A stretch of DNA of 64,000 nucleotides, from contig MU831868.1 of the NCBI GenBank assembly GCA_029204225.1, forward strand, positions 35,590 to 99,589, in the 5' to 3' direction. Origin of the DNA: Diphasiastrum complanatum. Its lineage: Eukaryota; Streptophyta; Lycopodiopsida; Lycopodiales; Lycopodiaceae. The notes under the pieces were generated by a model. It was not told where the DNA came from. It did not search any database and saw nothing but the letters and a program-made list of their open reading frames with translations. Shown in pieces: positions 1-14,239 of the stretch. The translations under genes and the position numbers were made by a program. Within the stretch, counting starts at the first letter, position 1; every line of letters starts with the position of its first letter.

Positions 1-695
1 GATATAGGGCCACGTAAAACGAAAGTTTACTTGTAGCTACACTATTCAACCATGGCTTGTGATAATTTATTGCCCATTCGGTTGTCATACCAGTTTATGG
101 TGAGATACGACTGGAAAGCATGGATATGCTCAAGAGTATGGACAGTAGTGTGTGACGTTTCTTAAGTCACATGGGTTAGAATAGCATGGATTTGCTCTAA
201 CACCAGCACACGTGTTCACACCATGGCTTTTAGCGATAAGCAATATATACGGTGAAAACTTTTCATACTTGTGCTATAAACAAATTAAACTGATACGGAC
301 CAATGCCCAAAAACTGATCAGCATGGCACTCGCCCTAATACGGTAATGGAGGGGCTTGGCCTATCACTATAAAATCATCTTTGTGTTTGGGAAGACTGGA
401 CTATGTTTTAAAATGATATTTATGCTGATGAGTAGTATAACTTCTTTTGGACATGGATAACAACTAACGCTCAGCTATGACACTTGTCTTCCCCACTATA
501 CTAACTTGTGCGGTTTTGTGTTGTGGGATGGTGGCAGGTATCAGCTGGACGTTTTGAGAGTGGTTATGCTATATGGTGCTTTACTGTATTGTATTTTACT
601 TTTCAGCTTTACTATACCTTGTTGTTCTATGAATAAAGGCTTCAAAGGGTTTGGTCTTGTTTTGTCAAGATGAACAATGTGAAATTGTGTATCTC
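1..695 (+). repeat. Dispersed ~690-bp repeat, copy 1 (truncated by window edge)
   Basis: This stretch matches the reverse complement of about 12,316-13,010 almost base for base, with scattered substitutions. It contains a TATA-like CTATAAAATC near 367 and an AATAAA near 632, so it looks like the U3/R part of a terminal repeat. Its right end is a short CT run at about 691-702; copy 2 ends at the same place in a hugely expanded GA/CT tract. It lies just upstream of a Penelope-like coding region and may be its pseudo-LTR (inference). The left end continues outside the window. Confidence 0.75.
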
Positions 696-836
696 TCTCT
701 CTACACCCTTGTGGTGTAACTCCGACTATTCCTTGGTTGGGGTAGTACTAAACTCTTACCTTTTATTCGGTTCATAAGTTAACAAAGGTCTGTTTTTATG
801 TTTTAGTCCAGAGGATGGTTTCAGGATGCTGCTCTT

Positions 837-2924
837 TTGGGTTATGGGGAGCCCCTACCTCCACCTAACCATTTTATTCAGACTCTTATTTGTTGTATGA
901 AAAAGGCCGTAATGATGTATTCTTTTATCATTGACACAAATAGGGCTACTTGTTCTTCTGTTGGACCTGAAGATAAGGTTTTGTGTTTGACTAATCTGTT
1001 GAGAACTTTGGACTGGGTTAAGATCTATCTGGAGATTGTTAAAAAGAAGGATACGTTGAGTATCTTAGAACATCTGTATGGTCAGCTCAATGAATTTGTC
1101 GAAGTATTTGAAGAAGATGAAAGATTTTTTAATCTACACAGTAGGAAAGTCTTTGCGTGCCTTGAGAATGAGAATGGTAATTCTTCTGTTGTTGTGCCAC
1201 ATACCTCCTCTGATGCACCACTTTCACCACACCCTCTGGTCTTTTTAGATGAGCTTGATGAGGACAGTGCTTTCCAACTTGAATTGTTTTACCGCCTATA
1301 GGCTTTAAAGCCTTCCTACTATCAATTTTCTTGCCCCTGTGCCTATCGACCTTTGGATCTTGATGTCACATCTTACTGAAAAGAGATCGAAGTTTGTAAG
1401 TCCGCTGCTTTACACAAAAATCCTTCTCTTGAAGCTCCTGTTGCCTTTGATACTGTTATTCGCATGAACAAATTTGAGCCTTCCCGTTGCCCTTATGAGC
1501 AAACCTGGGCCAGAATCAGAGGACACTTTGAGACTGACTTCAATAGGATGAACCTTCACCAAGCAAGAATCTGGAACTGGAAACGACCTTTCTTTAAATG
1601 TAGGTGTGGTGATAAATGCAAAAACAATTCGTCCATTATCTGGTTTGACCACGTCATTTGGTTTATGATGAACAACCTAGGCAAGTTCTTCCCTGGTGCC
1701 TCCAAAACCAAATGAATGATTTCTTCCTATGGCTACATAAGCCCGCCAGAGATGTGGTTAAGGCAACGTTACCTTTCTTTTCATTCGACAGTACATGGTT
1801 GATGCCGCCATTGAGCTTGCCAAAGACTCTTCTGCCAAACTCCTATCACATCTAGGCGATGCTGAAAATGTACGAGAGATAGAACGCCTCCTTAAACGAC
1901 CAAGCTTTTCCACTCTCCAGGATAAATACTTTCAGAACACAAGCAAAAGAACGAGCAATTTTAATCTCAACAATCCAAACTCCGTAGTATCTGCATCCGG
2001 GACAGGAAAAATAAGACGGTTTATTGGAAAGGAAGGGCAAATTAGCACAAAGAGCGACCTACCTATCAAACGGCTGAATTTTTATCGAGATTAATCGGTC
2101 TGCAGGATGGAGAAAGGACAGAAAGGAGAGAAGTTAGCATCTTAGCGACAGGACGTCTACAGTTGACCACTAGCAGTGATTCAGGGAGCTCTTTTTTACA
2201 TTTATGTTACCGCAATAGAGTTTTTGAAGCAATCCATGTGAAGACTTTTTATGCTCATGTTTTATTCAGACTGTTCACTGTTGTGGATGAACGCTTTCAT
2301 GATATTACGTTCGGTTGGACCTACCTACCAAGTGTCAAAAGTGATTGGTATTTTTCCTATGATGTCTTATGTGATTTTGACATAGAAAACTTACATTTAT
2401 GTGAATGCTTATCTCTTAATAGATTCAAGAACTTCATTGCAAATAAATTTGGGCATGTTATTTCTATGGATAGCAATATCGTTAAAAGTCCGATTTTATG
2501 TAAATTTTAGAGATGGGTCTCAATCATATTACCTTACAAAAAAACAATGTGAATGAGATGGCTTCTGAACTTTATGATGGGTGGTTCAACTTAATCAAAC
2601 TGTTGCCTACGCATGAATATTTAAATGAAGAAACTGTAAGGGAGCATGCGACTTTATGTAAAAACATTGCCATGGAATTTATCAAAAAAAAGAACTTGGC
2701 TGTATGGCAATAAGGACACAACTGCAAAAATACAAACTGCTAAAAATGAAAAATTATGGCTCACAAATCTACTCTACATCAATGGCATTGACAAGGCGCA
2801 ACACAATCCAAGTTTCATATGCAAATTCCTTGTACGGAAACTTGCCTTAGATAGACTTAGTAGTCCTGACTTGAGCCCCTTTCCTAATGATCAAGAAAAC
2901 TCGGTTACAGAAACTATCACTTAA
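837..2924 (+). pseudogene. Upstream part of a decayed Penelope-like element
   Basis: A chain of short plus-strand reading frames (837-1301, 1464-1715, 1795-2094, 2163-2510, 2513-2713, 2646-2924) is broken by stops and frameshifts. It runs directly into the reverse transcriptase segment at 2930-4113 and has similar base composition. I recognise no known domain. One piece (1464-1715) has a Trp/Cys-rich stretch (RCRCGDKCK) that could be a zinc-binding knuckle. A pyrimidine-rich acceptor-like TTTTAG near 806 would suit an intron or leader upstream. Assignment to the element is by position and orientation only. No GIY-YIG endonuclease motif was seen. Confidence 0.45.
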
Positions 2925-2929
2925 GTCAT

Positions 2930-4113
2930 GGAAAAGCTCAATGGATTTTTACCCAACATCTTCATAGGGAACGACTCTTTGCCATATCTACTTTGTACGT
3001 ACAAAGCCCACAAGCAATCTTTTAGATAAAATAACCAATGCGCATGATTGTTGCTTTACTAAACTCGCAAGATTCCTAACAGGAGCTCTTGGTATGATGT
3101 CACCATTCCTCAAGGAAGGTGTAGGCCTTAAGGCAAGAACATACAAGGGTATCCTAAATGTGGATACATGTTTATTTTGGCAATGTGAGTCCTCGATCGA
3201 TTTTTATCTCAATTTACCATCAAAGATTACCAATGTATGGGTTGCAGATATCTCTAAATGCTATGAAAACATACCTTTAGATGGCACTGATGGGCTGAAA
3301 ACTATCATGAATAAATCCATTACATATGTGTTCATACATTCAAATAAAAGTTTTCTGAGTTTGAAATGGGAACAAGAAAGGGAGGCCTTTAAACGGTCAT
3401 GGAATAATAAAAAGTCGGAAGGGTGGTACAATATCGATAAAAATCTCTTATGCTTGTGGAATGCCTTCCTGATTGACAATTGTATTGTCAAGTTAGGAAA
3501 CAAAACTTGGAGACAGATTCGTGGTATACCGATGGGTTTTTCATGCTCACCTACTTGGTGTAACTGGTATCTTGCGTACTTTGAAGCTCATTTTATTAAG
3601 AAACAGGTTAGATGTTTTCTGTCACTCGTTTAGATATATTGATGACATTTGCTTAATTAATAATCCCATTATTGATGCGTTTATGGACAAAAATCAGATA
3701 AGGGTACCAAATAACCCTTTCTGGATTTATCCTCTAGATTTTATTGATATCGAAAAAAAGTCTTGTGAAGCAAACACCACCAATTTTTTGAACATTTCGA
3801 TTACTTTTAATCCAGACACCGGTGTTTATCAGCTTGCAAAGTTTGATAAAAAAAGAGACTTACCTTTTCAATACTTACAGTACATACATTTGGCTTCCAA
3901 TAGGCCAGTCTACAACTCGTACAAAGTAAGTATCTCCCAGGTTATTTCTGCTATGTATTGCTGCAACGATCAAGATACTGTTATAAGAGAGAGGTAGCTA
4001 TCTTACTTGACGCTTTTCAGAAAAATGGTTTTATGAGGGAAAAGCTTTGCCTTATCATTAACAAACTGCTTTTGACTAATACTTTTCCAGGTTTGTCCTA
4101 TGATCTACCATAG
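2930..4113 (+). pseudogene. Penelope-like reverse transcriptase (endonuclease-free type), broken
   Basis: The order of RT motifs matches Penelope-like elements, the retroelement branch nearest telomerase. A 'CTYKAHK' block (about 2,998) resembles the PLE 'LPKIHK' finger motif. 'DISKCYENIPL' (about 3,250) is RT motif A, 'GIPMGFSCSP' (about 3,527) is motif B, and 'RYIDDICLI' (about 3,635) is motif C with the catalytic DD. 'PFQYLQYIHLASNRPV' follows as the thumb-like tail, and a last frame segment (3,991-4,113) closes with a stop. The coding chain changes frame near 3,600 and 3,990 and has a stop at about 3,030, so it is inactive. No GIY-YIG nuclease follows, as in the EN(-) groups. Family assignment is from motif recall, not a search. 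Confidence 0.7.
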
Positions 4114-4203
4114 TGTATTAAAGGTCTGAGGGTGGGCTTGCTATCCCTTATGGGGAGCTAACTGCCCCCTAAGGGATTCACTAGCTGCGGGTCAGATAGT
4201 GGG

Positions 4204-4924
<721 letters not shown>

Positions 4925-5668
4925 TTGCATGCAGAATCAAACTCAACTCGGAAATGTCACCAATGTTTGAGAAAAGAGCAAGCTGACATGTGTCGATATC
5001 CATACAGGAGTCTCATTGGATCATTAATGTACACCATAATATGCACGAGGCTGGACATATCTACTGTGACGTGCAAGCTAAGCCAATTTCTGGTAAATCC
5101 TAGGACTGGCCATTGGCAAGCAGCGAAGCGAGTGCTGAGATACCTGAAGGGCACTTTGAGGCATGGGTTGTGTTATCAAGGATCTTGCGATGGAGTCAAT
5201 GGGTATGCAAATTCAGACTGGGCAGGGGACACTGTCGACAGGAAATCTACATTTGGGTATGTATTTCTGATGGGAAATGCAGCAGTGAGTTGGGCAAGCT
5301 CTAAACAAAAATCCGTAGCCGACAGCTCCATGGAAGCTGAGCTGATGGGATTATGTCAGGGGGCGAAAGAACACATCTGGATCAGAAATTTTTGTGCAGA
5401 GCTGGGAATCACCAATGAAGGAATGGTCATGTTCAATGACAACCAAATTTTCATCTGCATGAATGGAGGGCTTCATAAAAGAAGCAAGCACATTGACATA
5501 CAGTATCACTTCATCAAAGATCTGGTACAGGAAGGGAAGACGGTGCTTGCATACTGTCCAACAAGGGATATGGTAGCAGACATCATGACAAAGGCATTGG
5601 CCAAGGACAGATTCATACAACTAAGAGAAGCTATGGGATTGCATGAAACAAGGAAGGATGATGGATAG
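4925..5668 (+). pseudogene. Copia-A 3' half: RT C-terminus and RNase H
   Basis: This is the end of a Ty1/copia polyprotein. It contains the RT tail 'YRSLIGSLMYTI-CTRLDIS', then RNase H with 'YANSDWAGD' (Asp), 'SSMEAELMGL' (Glu) and 'FNDNQ' (Asp), the 'KHIDIQYHFI' block and the usual 'ADIMTKAL' tail. A frameshift lies near 4,990: upstream of it the copia-like reading 'SEMSPMFEKRA' is in another frame. There is no gag, integrase or RT core on this strand. Those parts lie at 14.2-17.4 kb on the opposite strand and stop almost exactly where this fragment begins. A polypurine tract (GAGATGGGGA, 5,673-5,682) and the 3' LTR follow at once. Confidence 0.92.
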
Positions 5669-5683
5669 AATTGAGATGGGGAT

Positions 5684-6069
5684 TGATGGTGATGGCATTA
5701 GGTGCTCGATGTTGGGCATCGAGCACTGGGTGCATGACGGGAGTCATGCACCCATCAATGTGTATGCACTATAGCAATTCTAGTCATCAGGAAATGCCTT
5801 CATCTTGGCATGAAGGGTGTGGTAGTTAGTCGTTAGTTAGTGACACGTAGGCATAGTCATTTTTGGGATCTTGGAGTGTGATAGACACATGCAGATATAT
5901 ATATGTACACACTATGCGAATGAATCGACACGTCTTTTGGAATGATCTTGTCCCTGTCATTGTGTTCTTGATTCTGATTGATGATTGTGTTATGCTTACG
6001 TTTTGATTGTTCTGATTGCTGATAATTGTTGATTAGATTCTAGCATGCATAACTTAGATTAATTTATCA
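5684..6069 (+). repeat. 3' LTR of Copia-A with target-site duplication
   Basis: The LTR begins TGATGGTGATGG after a polypurine tract and ends TTAATTTATCA. It matches the minus-strand LTR at 17,393-17,775 with roughly 15 substitutions and a few small indels by eye. The next five bases, GTATT (6,070-6,074), equal the five bases preceding the other LTR when read on its own strand. Two near-perfect hairpins sit at the U3 start: GTGCTCGATG/CATCGAGCAC and GGGTGCATGAC/GTCATGCACCC. Confidence 0.93.
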
Positions 6070-6074
6070 GTATT

Positions 6075-7122
6075 AGAGTGACCAACATATGAAACATTAT
6101 AATGATGTCACATATACCTTGCCAAGTATATCATTCCCAATTTGTATTTGATGGAATTCCAATACTAAAAATACATATTCAGTGCATTCTAGAACATTGA
6201 ACCTTAACTTAGATGTAAAAATGTCTATGAGGTTGGCCTTCAAATCTAGTAGACCATGGGAGGACTCCATTCTAAATTTGGGACTTGCCAGGCAATGTAA
6301 TGTGAAACCACAAGAGATCTCAAAAGTTGACTTGAAGGCGGCGATCGATAATTGAACTCCGTCGTGGTGACTTCATGCCATAAGTGCACTTACCCCACTT
6401 TGGCAACTACAACTGGTATTAATTACACCCTATTCAGCTTTGTGAAGTGGTAGTGGAGCATAATCCATCCCTAAGTGTAAACCCAAAGCAATGCTTGTAG
6501 GTTTTGTTTAAGTGTTAAAATCACTTATTTTCTCTTGGTCTGTTCTTGTTAACTACACCACAAGAATCAGTCTTCTTCTACACATATAAAGGAAAGATCA
6601 CAGCAGCATACAAGATTAATCACCTACTTGTCTATTGCAATTACAGTAGATATGTGATGTGATTGATCCCCTCACTATCATTTATTGGCTGAAACAAAGA
6701 CAACTTATGGCCAACAGAAACAGATGGCAAACAAAATTTGTATGTAAAGGAACAAAGAACAGTAGTCATTTGAAGAACTTGTAAGAGAGTAAAAAGAGGT
6801 AAACAGACATCAATAATACAAGCAGGAATTTATTATAATGCTTAATTAAGCAAGAAAACTTGCTCGTCTGTCAACATTACTTAGAAAGCAGGCAAAACAT
6901 CTCGAGTCTTCTCCTTCAAGCTGATGAAAAAGAGAGGCTTCCCTTACATATCCACAGGTTTCAGAGAGAGATTCTCTTCGGTTATAGACCTGATCTTTTA
7001 TCAGATCAGGCAGAAGCTCACAGAAAAGCTGTATGCTAAAAGGGAAATGCATCACTTGGAAGTGGATGAAACATCTAGGCTATATCTTATTGTTGTAACA
7101 TAGCATGTGTGGAGTACTCTGG
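6075..7122. other. Flank of Copia-A and 3' side of the syntaxin gene
   Basis: No coding region recognised. The part nearest 7,122 should include the 3' UTR of the minus-strand syntaxin gene. Confidence 0.5.
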
Positions 7123-8067
7123 CTAGGCTTTTTTCAAGCTGGCGACAATTGGAACAATGATCAAAATCATGAGGATAAGTAGCAAGATGATTCCGATACA
7201 CAACCATTTTCTAGAGCTCCTTTGATTCTTCTTTGCATAGTGGAGATGGGTGGCCCCCATCCCAACATAAGCTGAAGCTCTGTAAACCTGCTGCTCAATA
7301 TCATCCAGGTGCTCCCCTTGGCCCTCCACAAGCACAGCCATGTCCAGAAAAATCTGATGCAGCTCCAGCAAGTTCTTTTCTATCTCCATCACTGCATCAT
7401 GCCTTTCCTGAATCTCTTTTATCGTGTCAATGATCTGTCCCCTCCCTTGCTCTTGAATGGCTTTCTGCAGAAAATTCTCACTCTCTCCAGTCTCAATGAT
7501 TTGCTCAATTGTATTCTCATCTGGCTGTTGTCCAGTTATTGTATAGTATCTCCTCTCAATGGTCTCTCTATACTCTCCCATCATCTTTTGCCTGAGAATC
7601 TGAAAGTCACCCATGAGATCCTTCAGCCTTTTCCTGAGAGTGTTGGTGATGGAGATCCTTGTTCTGTCAGTAGGGGTTCCCTCTTCACACCCAGGCAGCT
7701 TCCTGTTTGCCTTGTTGGATTTGTCAAGCGCCTCCAGCTTGTCCTTGGTAGATTTGGCCAGCTTTAGCACCTCCTCCACATCAATGTCCATCCTGGTCCT
7801 TAAGGCTTTCATAGCTTGAGCCTTGGTTACGGTCTTGCTCTCATCATTTGCAGCTTGGAGCCTCACAAGGAGCTGCTTGATCTTTTCCATACCCTTTTTC
7901 ATTTCATCCACTTCCTCAAAAAAGCCAGCTAGATTATGCTCCATCCCACCAACCGCAGTCATCTCTGTTTCCCCCCCTGCTTCCAGATCTGGTAAATTAT
8001 CTCTCTTGAGGTCAACATAGCTTCTGGCCTTCACCTCTGTGAAGGTTTTTGTGAGAAGATCATTCAT
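7123..8067 (-). CDS. Plasma-membrane Qa-SNARE (SYP1 family syntaxin)
   Basis: Full-length 314-residue syntaxin in one exon. Qa-SNAREs form the four-helix complex that fuses secretory vesicles with the target membrane. The Habc regulatory bundle spans about residues 44-165 and includes the plant SYP1 signature 'NRKLPGCEEGTPTDRTR' (121-137). 'ETGESENFLQKAIQEQGRG' (192-210) leads into the SNARE helix (about 207-266), with the zero-layer glutamine at Q238 in 'LELHQIFLDMAVLV'. A C-terminal anchor (about 288-310) is followed by LKKA. I chose the Met at 8,067, which gives the family N-terminus MNDLL; an in-frame Met 13 codons upstream is less likely. The sequence looks nearer SYP12 than SYP13, but that needs a tree. 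The gene is intact and lies inside the inverted segment. Confidence 0.95.
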   Translation of the reverse strand: MNDLLTKTFTEVKARSYVDLKRDNLPDLEAGGETEMTAVGGMEHNLAGFFEEVDEMKKGMEKIKQLLVRLQAANDESKTVTKAQAMKALRTRMDIDVEEVLKLAKSTKDKLEALDKSNKANRKLPGCEEGTPTDRTRISITNTLRKRLKDLMGDFQILRQKMMGEYRETIERRYYTITGQQPDENTIEQIIETGESENFLQKAIQEQGRGQIIDTIKEIQERHDAVMEIEKNLLELHQIFLDMAVLVEGQGEHLDDIEQQVYRASAYVGMGATHLHYAKKNQRSSRKWLCIGIILLLILMILIIVPIVASLKKA

Positions 8068-8106
8068 TGTGCTTTCACGAGATGGATGAATAGAGCAATC
8101 AATCAA

Positions 8107-9127
8107 GCAAAATGGGAATTGACGGGGTCTTTAGTCCTTCATGGCTGCTGCCGTATGAGCTAAAATCCTTGCAGAAACTGCCCAGTGAAAGAGATATGAA
8201 GCTGATCTAAAGCTAGAAACACAAACTGACTTATGCAATCATCAAAGCTTTAGGAAAAAACAAAACCCAAATGCGATCAAAACACAAATCAAAGATATTG
8301 GAAACCAAATCTAAGATAAGCTATGCTACAAAGCATGAACCGAGCTGCAAAGCCAACAGCCAAAATCTGATTGATGGAAGAACAATGCAGAGACGTGATG
8401 AAAAAACCCAATTGCATATAGACTGCAGGCGATCAAAAAGCAGATGGGCGATCGTCAGAATGCAACCTTCACTCCAAAATTTTGAGATTGAAACAGGAAA
8501 GATTGAACAAATAGAGATGAGGGCGAAGCTTGGTGACCGGCAGACCCCGTTAAAGATGCACCCGCGGGGAATAGCAGGTGGCTTACTTGGACAATGAGTT
8601 GTCACGTCCAAGACCACCGGATCTCTAGGTTTGTAAGCAAACGCTGCAACGTTAAAATTTTCAAAATTCGGTTATCCGTTGGAGGTCCCCCTTTTTTTTT
8701 CATCTTGTTTGCTTGTATTTTTAATTTTTCATTTATGGCCCTTAGTTTGAGGAACCATACATCCTACACTAGTGAGAGATGGTGATCCAAGGCCCTCATA
8801 TTCTAGAGGCAAGAACTCGCCTCTGCAAATCATTTATCCTTAGCCCAATGCAACCTTGCCATGTGGACTCTCTATCTCGAGATCTAGTAGCACTTTGGGA
8901 AACATTATTCTTAATATCCCATAGTCAAAGCAATTGCTTTGCAAAATGGGTACAAGAGCTCCACACGACAAACACTTTTCTGAGTCCCATGATAAATTGC
9001 TTTGCAAATGAGTGTGTATACTCAAATGAAAAATCATTATTTGGAAATAAGGGGAATAATGTATATCCTCGCACGTGTTAGTGTTATCGTCGTCATTGGT
9101 AAAAGATTGACAAATGTTTTTGACCAT
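8107..9127. other. Upstream region of the syntaxin gene
   Basis: Holds the presumed 5' UTR and promoter of the minus-strand syntaxin. No other gene seen. Short frames here do not resemble known proteins. Confidence 0.4.
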
Positions 9128-9717
<590 letters not shown>

Positions 9718-9729
9718 TGGTATCAGCGC

Positions 9730-11035
9730 ATGATTTAACAATATAAGATCCATAGACTACAATACAATTTGTATTCTTCTTTCTCTACATTACAAATGAA
9801 TTGTCAACTTGTTATGTTAAACTCATGAACATATTCACTAGGGGGAAGGTATACACATGTCTATATCGGGTGGAAAAAAGATATGGCAAATTATCTTCGA
9901 TTTTAAATCTTAAAGATTTCCCACATGAGTAGAGTTCACGAAACTGAGATATTCTGGTCATCCTATTCAAAATACTCGTACTCAAATTCATGTAACATCT
10001 TAGTAGCTACTAAAACCAATCGATCTACTCAATCAAGTGTTCCACATTGATTTAGTCATATAAGAACTACATCAAGCCATGATATTCCAATAATTGGATA
10101 ATTGAGTGGAACAAACATGCACAAAAATATCAAATTTGTTGGCTATCAAAAACTAAGGTGATGTAATGATGGAGTTTTTAGTGGGTTCTTTAAGGCATTT
10201 TTCTCGAGTGAAATTTACTAAATTACGTTCCTTCAAACCTAAGTTCCTAAAGGACATCAATAGGCTTAACCATTGTAAAACATAAAGGATGTGCTTTGTG
10301 ATTGCGTAGCAGTGTGAAACTAGGAAAATATCTGCAGAAACACGTATGAATGAGATCTAGTAGACAACACGAGCATCATGTGATCAAACTCTGAGTAGCA
10401 CTATTGTTGATGTATTTATTTTTTATACATGTTATAAAACATGTACAAAGGCAAACAATTTTATTTTCTGAAGATATGGCTTAGTAGACTTAAGAAAGAG
10501 CCAAATCTATAGTAACAGGCACTCATCCGACTGGATTATAGACGATCCCATCCCTTTGATGACATATCTAAAATCGTCTATGACTTTCATAGTATCAACA
10601 GATGGTGCCATTCCAACGCTGAAGTCCAAAACTAGGTGGAAGGCGGGAATCCAATTCAGTCAGATTTCACAAGAAATCTACATCAAATTTCCTAATACTG
10701 AAGTTCATGCCTGCAAGAAGTGACAATGTTAGACTATTCAAACAATCTCACAACAAATGGAGATCCCTGAATGCTAGCTATTGCATCAAAAATATATACG
10801 TTATATTGAATAATCTACTTTCGCCTAACAGACTATGAGAAGCTACACCTTACATTCCACATGAAACTGAAGATATGCATACCTTTCAGGCTTCTTGGAA
10901 TGTGACCACATATGGCTGATTCTCCCATGAACTTAGAACCCATCTCTTGATACTATCCATTTTTGCAATCTTGTTATGTATCAGGTCAGATTGCAATGAA
11001 TCACGAACAGTTTTGAAAATTTTAGCTCTCATATC
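9730..11035. other. Intergenic sequence, nothing recognised
   Basis: AT-rich DNA with stops in all frames. It could be the decayed interior of the LTR relic to its left, but no retroelement motif was found. Confidence 0.4.
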
Positions 11036-11308
11036 TTATGACAGGGCGGAGGGAAAACTTAACAGAGCAGATACAAACGGAGGGTAGAATCCCACAAATG
11101 ACTCGCAAAGAAGTTGAGATTGAATCTTATATGATGTTAGGTTGACATCCTTGAGATTATGAAGGACTCGACTGGAATGCAGATAATTCACTGCAAGTTG
11201 AAGCTGTGCAAACCACTTGCATAGCCTCTGACAAAATACAGGGAGCTCGAAGATCAGTAACAATTGTGAGCAGTTGTCAAAAAGGTATGAAATTTTAGGA
11301 TTCAACAA
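11036..11308 (-). pseudogene. Protein-kinase fragment, NEK-like
   Basis: The minus strand encodes 'RLCKWFAQLQLAVNYLHSSRVLHNLKDVNL'. This resembles helix E and the catalytic loop of plant NIMA-related kinases (pattern LCKW-QLL-A-DYLH--HVLHRDLKCSN). The HRD motif is damaged (HN-LKDVN), and neither the glycine loop nor the activation segment is visible, so this is a captured or decayed scrap. The match is from memory of the family pattern and covers only about 35 residues. Confidence 0.5.
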
Positions 11309-13010
<1,702 letters not shown>

Positions 13011-14229
13011 TTTTTTGGACCCTTGTATCGAATACGTTTCCTTTTATTGATAAGGTTCTCATGGTTTTTACAAGGTATCAGGGCAGATCCATGCCATTCT
13101 AATCCTTATGTAAAAACTGTTTGTCTTACGCAAATCCATGTTGTCCAAGATAACATGATGAGAACCCTTACTTCGGGACAACGCGAGTGTCATTACACGT
13201 AGAAAGAAATTATATTAGTTATGAAGTGATATAGTCGAACTGAGTAGAAACCAAGTAGTTTCCGTTTTTATTTAACAGTCACCTAGAATGGCATACGTTT
13301 GTGAGAGACACCTTACTTTTCGAGCATATGTGATGCTTGCAAATTCTGAAAACTATTCAAAAAATTCTTACCTGGATGATTGTAGCAGTGGTATCTTGTG
13401 AGGATGCCATGTTCTAGTCCCCTCGCGTGCTCTTTGCCTTCCTTAGTATTAAACCGTTTATAACGTTATTGTCAGCCTTTTTGAAAGCAAAAGTAAGTAC
13501 TTTATGGAGAGCCTACCATTCACTGCTTATACAAATCGGAAGCGAATGGTTTAATGTGCATACATGTGCAGACGCTTATAGCTTTATGGCTCGAAGCCGA
13601 ACCTAACCGAAAATGAAGATCGATGCTACAGGAGCGCAAGTTCCATTTGTTAGTGCTAATATACAGTAGTATTCCCTTTGCAAGAGCAGTCATTCGCAAG
13701 TATGATAACGAAACTGGTTATAGCATGAGGTATAGTAATCATAAACAGAATGTGCCAGGAACTGAGTTGTATGTTTTGATAAAAGTATGAAACAACCCCA
13801 GGATCGTTTCTGGAGTACGTAGGTAACCCTTAGTTACTTAAGGAACAACCACATATTCATGTTGTCCATTGAAGGATAGTAACATATAATGTAAACTATA
13901 GTTATCACACCAAGATATCATCCATTCATATCCATGATAAGGAGTTTGAAACCAAACAACCATTCATGAGTTAGGAAGTGCTTCATCGTTGGTCATTATG
14001 AAGCTTCTGTCTCAGCTTATCACGTATGATGTAAAACTATCATTAACATGCATTCTGAAGTATGTGGAAGGTAATACTGGATCATCGCTGGACAGCCTAC
14101 CATATATATCAACACTTTGATTCTCTTGCTAATGATAGATCGCTGCAGGTCCATCGTTGGACAACAACAAGTCTACCTTCAACAAGCACTCCAAAAATGA
14201 GTATGCTTCATCGTTGTTCCATCGCTGGA
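13011..14229. other. Unassigned sequence up to the inversion breakpoint
   Basis: No gene seen. Near the breakpoint, TCGCTGGACAGCC occurs twice (about 14,087 and 14,223) with a similar TCGTTGGACAAC between, as if short pieces were copied during repair of a break. Confidence 0.4.
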
Positions 14230-14239
14230 CAGCCATTTA

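Noticed and set aside
423-470. Possible hammerhead ribozyme (CTGATGAG) in repeat copy 1
   Set aside because: The core GAAA and a pairing stem II are missing downstream, and copy 2 has TTGATGAG, so the core is not conserved.
7233-8020. Plus-strand frames opposite the syntaxin gene
   Set aside because: Shadow frames of the clearly coding minus strand.
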